A model generated the notes under the pieces. That model was not told the origin of the DNA, made no database searches, and saw nothing but the letters and a program-made list of their open reading frames with translations. A stretch of DNA of 64,000 nt, taken from assembly GCA_014871385.1 (NCBI GenBank), contig CM026427.1, forward strand, positions 2,042,068-2,106,067, in the 5' to 3' direction. Origin of the DNA: Ceratodon purpureus. Its lineage: Eukaryota > Streptophyta > Bryopsida > Pseudoditrichales > Ditrichaceae. Below are positions 57,688-64,000 of the stretch, piece after piece (position 1 is the first letter of the stretch; every line of letters begins with the position of its first letter). Both the position numbers and the translations under genes were made by a program.

Positions 57688-58424
57688 GGGGGGAAGCACA
57701 ATAAAGTGGACCAAAAAAGTGCTTAGCTCAAAGCCATTTTCAGCCATTCTTCTAAACACAAAGAAAAGTGCCATTCATGTTTTGGATATGTAGAAAGGGA
57801 GTTGGGATATAGAAAATAGACTTGGATATCTTGAGTCCCAAAAATTTCGGACGGAAGGTGCGGCTTCTACAATGCCCTACGGGGGCAACAAAGTGCGACA
57901 AAGTGAATGCGGTGATATGAAAAAGTGCCTAGACAAGGGTGTAAATGTTGTCAGAAATCACTTTTGATTGCGCCGTCCCCTCCGTTTCTGAATTGCACAA
58001 TCACAAATGAGGTTGACTACTTCAAGTGCAAGTTTCCTTGGACGAGAAGTACCGCAGAGACGTTTTTAAAACACTGTTTTCCGGGAAACTTTTTGTGAGG
58101 TTTTTTTCACCGAACATTGTTTTTTAAATTGGAAAAAACATCCTCTAAAGACAATAGAGGGCCCCAAATGAAGAAATTAAAACTTTGGAAAAGTTCATTT
58201 TCATGATTTAGAACTAGTGGTCAAATTAAGTTTCAATTAAAGATGTTTTTTAATGGAGATGCCTATAAGATACCTTACGACACCTTAAAAAGTGACTAAA
58301 ATGCTCAAAAACTACACCAAAATGCTCAAAATCAGCTTTGAGCTTCAAAAAACAGCACACTTCATATTCACTTTCTACTTATCACACATTGCACTTTTTG
58401 GTCCACTTTATTGTGCTTCCCCCC
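57688..58424. mobile_element. 737-bp element with 34-bp terminal inverted repeats
   Basis: The left end GGGGGGAAGCACAATAAAGT continues GGACCAAAAAAGTGC. The right end is the reverse complement (GCACTTTTTGGTCCACTTTA then TTGTGCTTCCCCCC), with one A fewer in the A-run. Both flanks show GGTT (57684-57687 and 58425-58428), a candidate 4-bp target duplication. The interior is AT-rich and non-coding, as in a MITE or deletion derivative. Superfamily not determined. Confidence 0.8.
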
Positions 58425-58428
58425 GGTT

Positions 58429-60526
58429 AAAATTAATAGTTTTGCCTAACACTTTTACTAGATGTTTCTTATGCTACAAAGTGTATGTGGTAAAAATTGC
58501 AAAGTTAAATTCTAATTTTAGAACTTTCATATTGTTTTAGTTTACAATCCCAAAACGGGCAGAAAAAAACTTTTTTTTTTGACAATTTTTTGAATCTTTT
58601 TTTTTGAAATTTGTTCATAACCAAATTCCTTCTCATATTTCCAAGTGACCCAGGTTATGCCACTTGAGCGGCAGTTTAAGTTCTGCTCTGTATTTATTTC
58701 CTTGAAACTATTTAGCCCATCCAGATGATACTGAGCTTTAGGTGGCCCTGCTTCAAACCAGAGAAGAATGTACAGTACTTCGAAATTTTTTACACACATT
58801 TCTACTTTAAACCTCGCAATGTCTTGCACCTCGCTCATCCCGTGCCGTGTGCTTCTGAGGAGCTACAATGCTTTGACTTGTTAACCCACGTCTATACGAA
58901 CTAAGTGAATCTGACTCACATCATGGACCTGAGACTTAACTATGTTCAGAAAATCTCTTCTAAGAACCTGACAGTCATTCACTGCAATGGTCAGAAATAA
59001 AATGAGATTGAACCTGTGTTTCACATTCGTACGGTTCTGTGGCCTCCTGACATCTCGAGGATGTACCACGAGTTGGCATTTCCGCAGGAACCCATCTGGA
59101 TTCTGAAATTTCTTCATTCAGAGGTATATTTCCCACGTTCCTAAAATCCGTAATCTCTTCTCTTTATCAATTACTGTTCTGCTATTAAAACCGACAACAG
59201 GACTAAAGTAGCCTACTAAGGTAGTGGATGGTATTCCCGACTGAATTTCAGGTTTGCATACTTAGACTTGTGAAAGATTTTTTTTTATATTTTTGGATCG
59301 TCCGCAAAGCTATTGCAAAGGCATCCCCCCAAAAAATTAAATTTTTGAGCATTTCTACAATTTTCTATGAATTTTTGAGTCTGAAGGCATAGAGTGACCA
59401 TTAACCGTTCACTAGAGTCCTACATTCATGAGAGGTTGGATTCTGAAAATAGAACGCTTTGGCATCAATGAGAACCAATCATAAACTTTCAGTTTTCCCA
59501 AGTATGGACGTAATTAGAACCCTCTTGGACACTTTCTCAAGTAAGGCTGGTTGGTTCCTGACACCCCTTCCCCAATCAGTAGGGGTCGGAATTGCAACCC
59601 GGTCGGAAATACATGCCTCTACCTTAAGAGTTAGGATTTGAAAAAGTCACAACGTAAGTAACTTAATGAACAGAACAAATACACAAATTGCAAATAAAAC
59701 ACCAAAAGTTTCCAAATACAGTCACAACTCTCGAACATCGAACGCTCTATCCTCAAATGGCCAATGAGGGCTGCAGGCACAGTATGGGAACCTAGCACGT
59801 GGGATGCTGATCTATTGTGACCATGAGTTGCATAAAAAATCTGATGATTGAACGGCCAAAGTTAAATAAAGCGACATGGGTTAAGCTTAACCCATGTGTC
59901 TGAAAGCTCAACCCATATGCCACGACGCAGAGTTTAGCGTAACAAACCCGACAGAATTGTAAGTCAGGCTGCTCATCAGCCGGACCTTACTGATTCCTGA
60001 CGCTAATCAGAGACCTGCGTTTCGATTGGCATTGCAGACTTCTTGACCTGTACTAACTTAGATTGGTAAGCCATTTCTAAAAAGACAGGACTATCCATAT
60101 AACAAGCCAGGACTCGACCCAATCCCGACAAAAATCCATCCATGAAATTGCTCATATTGAAAGACAGAACTAGCTGTGATCTGTAATGTGCTCTTTCTTG
60201 TTTATTGAAAAAATGATGTTCCATCTACCCGTCACCCGAGCTTCTGTCAAGGTATTACTTGACTGCAAACTCGGCTGATATACCAAATATGAAGCCTAAA
60301 AGATAGTCAGTTCTGGATGCATCTGTCAGACGGAGACAACGGGCCTCAGCAATCCCTGCAGTGAGCCCCTTCTTCATTTTATCTACTGTTGTAGCAAGAA
60401 CAATCGATCAACCGCTACAAGTCACCGTCTCAGCAACCGACCACTATCCTCTGCGTTAGCTAAATCCGAAGGCATTAAACAAAACTTGGATAAATTTAAT
60501 TTTAGTTAATTCTCTCCAGTTTTTCT
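58429..60526. other. spacer and GME 3' flank
   Basis: About 2 kb with several short open frames but no recognisable gene. The part from about 60250 is probably the 3' untranslated region of the epimerase gene. Confidence 0.6.
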
Positions 60527-62553
60527 CTACTCCTTGCCATCAGCAGCTCTCAAGGAACCCAGTTGAACTGGTGCTTGGGTGCCCACCACCTTGGAGGAGC
60601 CATACTTGGTTGCGAGATCGGCACCATCTGCCTTCTCCTTCTCGATCTGCTCCTTGATCCACTTGTACGTGATAGCCAGACCGTCCTTAAGACGCATGGA
60701 AGGGGCCCAGCCGAGCTTCTCCTTGATGAGGGTGTTGTCTGAGTTGCGGCCACGCACGCCCTCAGGACCGGGGATGTGCTTGATGGGGAGCTTCTTGTTG
60801 TCGAAGGAGAGGACGATCTCGGCCATCTCGTTCATGGAAACCATCTCATCGCTGCCAATGTTCACTGGCTCCTGGAAATCTGACTTTGTCAACCTGAATT
60901 TGTAACATCAATATCAGCATCCCTTCCACCAAACAAAATGCTGAATGACCCAGAGAGAAGTGGATCCCACTTTTTTGGAAAGAAAACAACAAATTAAACA
61001 GAGGGCAATATAACAGAGAGACATCTAACAATGTCTGAAAAGAAATCGACTTGTACGGTACACTCCTTGCAGTATCGGGTATAATCTCTTCACTTTATAA
61101 TTTGATCATTTCATGAAGTATAAATTGGGAAACAATGTCTTACCGCAAGACTCCCTCGACACACTCATCGATGAAGGTGAATGAGCGGGTCTGCTTGCCA
61201 TCGCCCCACATCTCGAAATGCTCGGTGGCTGTCAAAGCCTTCCTGCAGAAAGCAGCTGGGGCCTTCTCACGTCCACCTGAACAAACAGATAACCTCTCAC
61301 TCAGTTTTCTCAATGACAACTACTTCAACTAAATCTATGACTCAGCAGATGTGACACAAAGCTAGGTTTGTAACGCGCGGATATTCATTCAGAAACTGAA
61401 GGAAAACAAGATTATTAATTGTGCTATTTGTTCCTGCGTACCCTTCCAGGTTCCGTAAGGGCCATAGATGTTATGGAAGCGGCCGATTCTGCACTCCATG
61501 CCGAAATCCTTCGTGTAGTGCTTGCAGAGCTCCTCAGTAGCCAACTTCTCAAGACCATAAGCGTCCTGAGGCTGAAAGACAAAACAATGATTTGTCAGCG
61601 AAAATGGCTAGCCACTCTCACCCACTGACTAGTCCTCCTAAACAATAATCATCACTTCGACCTGCATATCAAATCCAGTCCCCATCACTCTAGATGACAT
61701 GAGTAATAAGTACCACACTACCACTACCTACCGACAAAACAAGAATTCACACAAAGGAACAGTCACATTGATTCATACTCCTGTACGAGCACTAGTAACG
61801 TACCAGAGCAGGCCAAGCGTCCGACTCCTTCAAACTGGCGATGTCAGTCTCCAGCTGCTTGAATTCAGGGTAGATACACGCACTCGAAGCATAGAAGAAC
61901 CTACAACAACAAAAAGTGGACATGCACAATTCAACAAACAGAAAATCCGCAAAAAGAATCACAAAAAAACTTTAACCCAGAATTGCCACTAAAACCCTCC
62001 TTCTGAAATCCGAGAAACTAAACCCACAGAAAACTACCAACGGATCAGGAGTCGTGAGAACAGGGGTTTAAAGGTACACAAAATGGGGGACAAAATGGCA
62101 ACCAAAAAAACATTGTTAAAAGCACGTGGAGGGGTAAAAGAGTACAGACCTCGTGATGCCATTGATGCGGGCGGCCTCGAGCATGTTGAAGCTGATCATG
62201 GTGTTGTTGTACATGATGACGGCGTGGTTGGACTGGATGAAGCCCATGCCGCCCATGTCGGCCGCCAGGTTGAACACATGGTGTGCGCCCTTGGTCACCT
62301 TCAAGCAATTGTCCATGACGCGCAAGTCCACGAGGTGGAACTCGTCGCAGAACATGTCCTCACTCATGTGCTCGTTCTTCTTCCAGTCCGACGCGATGAT
62401 GTAGTGCCCCTCACTCTTGAGCCGCCTCGCAATATGCGACGCGATGAACCCACCCGCCCCCGTGATCGAGATTCTCAGCTTCCCCTCCGGCCAGTACTCC
62501 TCCCGGTCCAGGTTCGTCGCCGTGTACGCCCCAAAGCTTCCATTGCTCGCCAT
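60527..62553 (-). CDS. GME: GDP-mannose 3,5-epimerase, 376 aa
   Basis: Exons 62553-62150, 61900-61804, 61571-61442, 61276-61144 and 60893-60527 join in frame to 376 residues, one less than Arabidopsis GME. The enzyme converts GDP-D-mannose to GDP-L-galactose, feeding ascorbate synthesis and cell-wall polysaccharides, in the cytosol. The Rossmann NAD-binding motif is ITGAGGFIASHIARRL (from residue 30). The active site is complete by homology: Cys143 in YASSACIYPEF, Tyr172 and Lys176 in QDAYGLEK (the YxxxK pair of short-chain dehydrogenases) and Lys215 in GGREKAPAA. GDGKQTRSFTFIDECVEG and NIGSDEMVSMNEMAE are typical of the family. The start MASNGSFGAYTATNLDREEY matches plant GMEs. Introns are short and have good consensus. 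Confidence 0.97.
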
Positions 62554-62900
62554 CGCTGCCAAACACTCACAAAAAAATCCCACACTCACAAAACCCAAAC
62601 TCCAAACCTTCCACAAACTAAAACTGCCGCCGTAGTACCCCTTTTGTTGCAGAGAAGATAGCCAAAGAAAGGTCGAGATTGCTTCTATCTGCCTTGCTCT
62701 GCTTCTATCTCCTCACCTTCCTGGTCTTAATATACGTGGAGGCGCGAACAAGACGACGCTCCCTGCGAACCCACATCACGCTTTTCCCTTTGCTCCCCTT
62801 TCTCGTGGCAGCGACCGGATAAAAGGGCCACTTTGGACGCAGCTACCGCTGGAAAACGTCGCCATCTAATGGACGGGAGCAGTGACCAGTGGACGGAAGC
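62554..62900 (-). promoter_or_regulatory. GME promoter and 5' leader
   Basis: On the minus strand TATATTAA lies at 62734-62727, about 175 bp upstream of the start codon, a plausible TATA box. An ACGTGG core (62734-62739) adjoins it. The leader between them is pyrimidine-rich on the minus strand's complement and free of upstream ATGs in good context. Confidence 0.5.
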
Positions 62901-64000
62901 TTGAGGGGACTCTTTGCGTTGGGATGGGTGAGCGCTGTTTCACACTGTGCGAGGCGGGTGCTATGGCGACGTGAAGGCGTGTAGGCGTGACGTCGTGAGG
63001 GGTGGGTACCACCGGGGATGGTAAAGAGACTTCCAGATGTAGCAACGATGTGTGGAGTGGGCATGAATTCTGACGCCTCAGAGTACAGGATCGAATAAAC
63101 TATGCATCTCTCGGGGCTTGGATTAGTGCGGGCTATGTAAAAAAAGGGTTGCAGTAAACCTGCTTGCAAACCTGCAAGTACTTTCCCGGTGCGGCTTCTG
63201 GAGCGTCCTCTGGAGCGTGGTCGGAGGAAGCACCTTGGCGAGGAGAGTTACAACAGGAGCACAGCACTGTGCAACTGTGTTGCAAAGCATGCAAATCTGC
63301 AATTCGGCGTTACATTTTCGTTGAGAGATTTGCTTGTCCTTTCATTCGGCGTTTTTCTTGAATTGGATTCACTCATTGAGTCAGTTGCATGTGCTTCCCA
63401 GCAGCACAGTGATATGAGATGGGACCTAGAAGGGTCCAAGGTTAAAAAACTAATGGGAAAGGTTAAAAAAAACATGAAGGTGGTTGGAACTGGGGAAGTG
63501 AGCGGTGTCGACGTGGAGAGGAGGTGCAAAGAGGTGCTCGATTGGAAAGAGAAAAGTGCATTTCCATGTGCTTGTGTCGCTTTTAATTGGTGATCCACCG
63601 GTATCTGATTCTTTGTGTGAGTCAAAAGGGCACTTGGAAGGGTGGATGGTTTTCGTTTCCAAAGCGGCAGAATCTGTCTTGACAAGGTTCAGGATTGATG
63701 CTCGAGTGGAGTGGGATTGCCCACTTCCTGGCCACCTCAATTCCCTCTGCAGCCTGGTCAGCCTGGGCAGTGGAACCTACACCACCAATCATTCACAACC
63801 CAATCGGGACTCTTGAGTCTTTGTCTAAGTTAGCTTGGTGACTGCTGGTTTCAAGCGTGGAATTTAGAGCCCTGAAGCGGTGCCCACTGCCCCGTGAAGC
63901 TTCTCAGGGAGGTCAGATCTGAGATGAGTTCGTTCCTTTGTCGCATGGCAAGGAATGGCAGCTCATGCATGAGGGGAATTGTGAGAGAAATCTAGTGTTC
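62901..64000. other. right-edge region upstream of GME
   Basis: About 1.1 kb. An open plus-strand frame at 63189-63593 ends with coding-like, lysine-rich sequence (KVKKLMGKVKKNMKVVGTGE) but has no recognisable family. A second overlapping frame at 63505-63816 is no better. No firm feature. Confidence 0.4.

Noticed and set aside
62045-62661. Plus-strand 192-codon frame
   Set aside because: Antisense to GME exon 1.
1-64000. CRISPR arrays, bacterial operons, rRNA or tRNA genes
   Set aside because: None seen. The sequence is spliced plant nuclear DNA; the tandem repeats lack the regular short-repeat and unique-spacer pattern.

Overview
The window is nuclear DNA of a land plant. The spliced genes have GT-AG introns, AT-rich intergenic DNA surrounds GC-richer gene islands, telomere-type CCCTAA words occur, and the gene set is plant-specific: a plastid RelA/SpoT homologue of the CRSH type, a plant WNK kinase, DEG7, a SNAP33-type SNARE, a GALS-type galactan synthase and GDP-mannose 3,5-epimerase. 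AT-rich spacers, long introns in 5' leaders and an unusual kinase-like family point to a bryophyte, more likely a moss than a liverwort. That placement is inference and the species is not recognised.

Layout. 1-2.7 kb: N-terminal half of a CRSH gene (minus strand), running off the left edge. 3.6-8.6 kb: AT-rich spacer with minor repeats. 8.65-11.81 kb: a complete non-autonomous CACTA transposon with a 3-bp target duplication. 12.5-17.3 kb: WNK kinase (plus), eight coding exons resolved. 17.3-20.9 kb: convergent spacer with an inverted copy of the WNK downstream region. 20.9-24.2 kb: DEG7 protease (minus), coding region without introns. 27.6-29.6 kb: GT92/GALS glycosyltransferase (minus, three exons). 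34.6-36.4 kb: SNAP33-like Qb+Qc SNARE (minus, five coding exons). 38.7-39.0 kb: one possible membrane-protein exon. 42.5-43.9 kb: two related inverted-repeat elements forming a 1.45-kb palindrome. 45-46.1 kb: 3' part of a SWIM zinc-finger gene. 48.0-48.4 kb: small acidic protein. 48.5-53.2 kb: repeat-rich AT DNA. 53.6-57.0 kb: an atypical kinase-like gene, followed directly by a frameshifted kinase relic. 57.7-58.4 kb: a 737-bp inverted-repeat element. 60.5-62.6 kb: GDP-mannose 3,5-epimerase (minus, five exons).

The genes are mostly unrelated housekeeping or signalling genes and show no cluster logic. The most unusual signal is sequence sharing between neighbours. The promoter and 5' leader of WNK, including its leader-intron donor, reappears in inverted orientation as the promoter and leader of the SNARE gene 24 kb away. 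The WNK 3' flank reappears in inverted orientation downstream of DEG7. Exon boundaries were read by eye from splice consensus, frame continuity and remembered family sequences; no alignment or transcript data were available.
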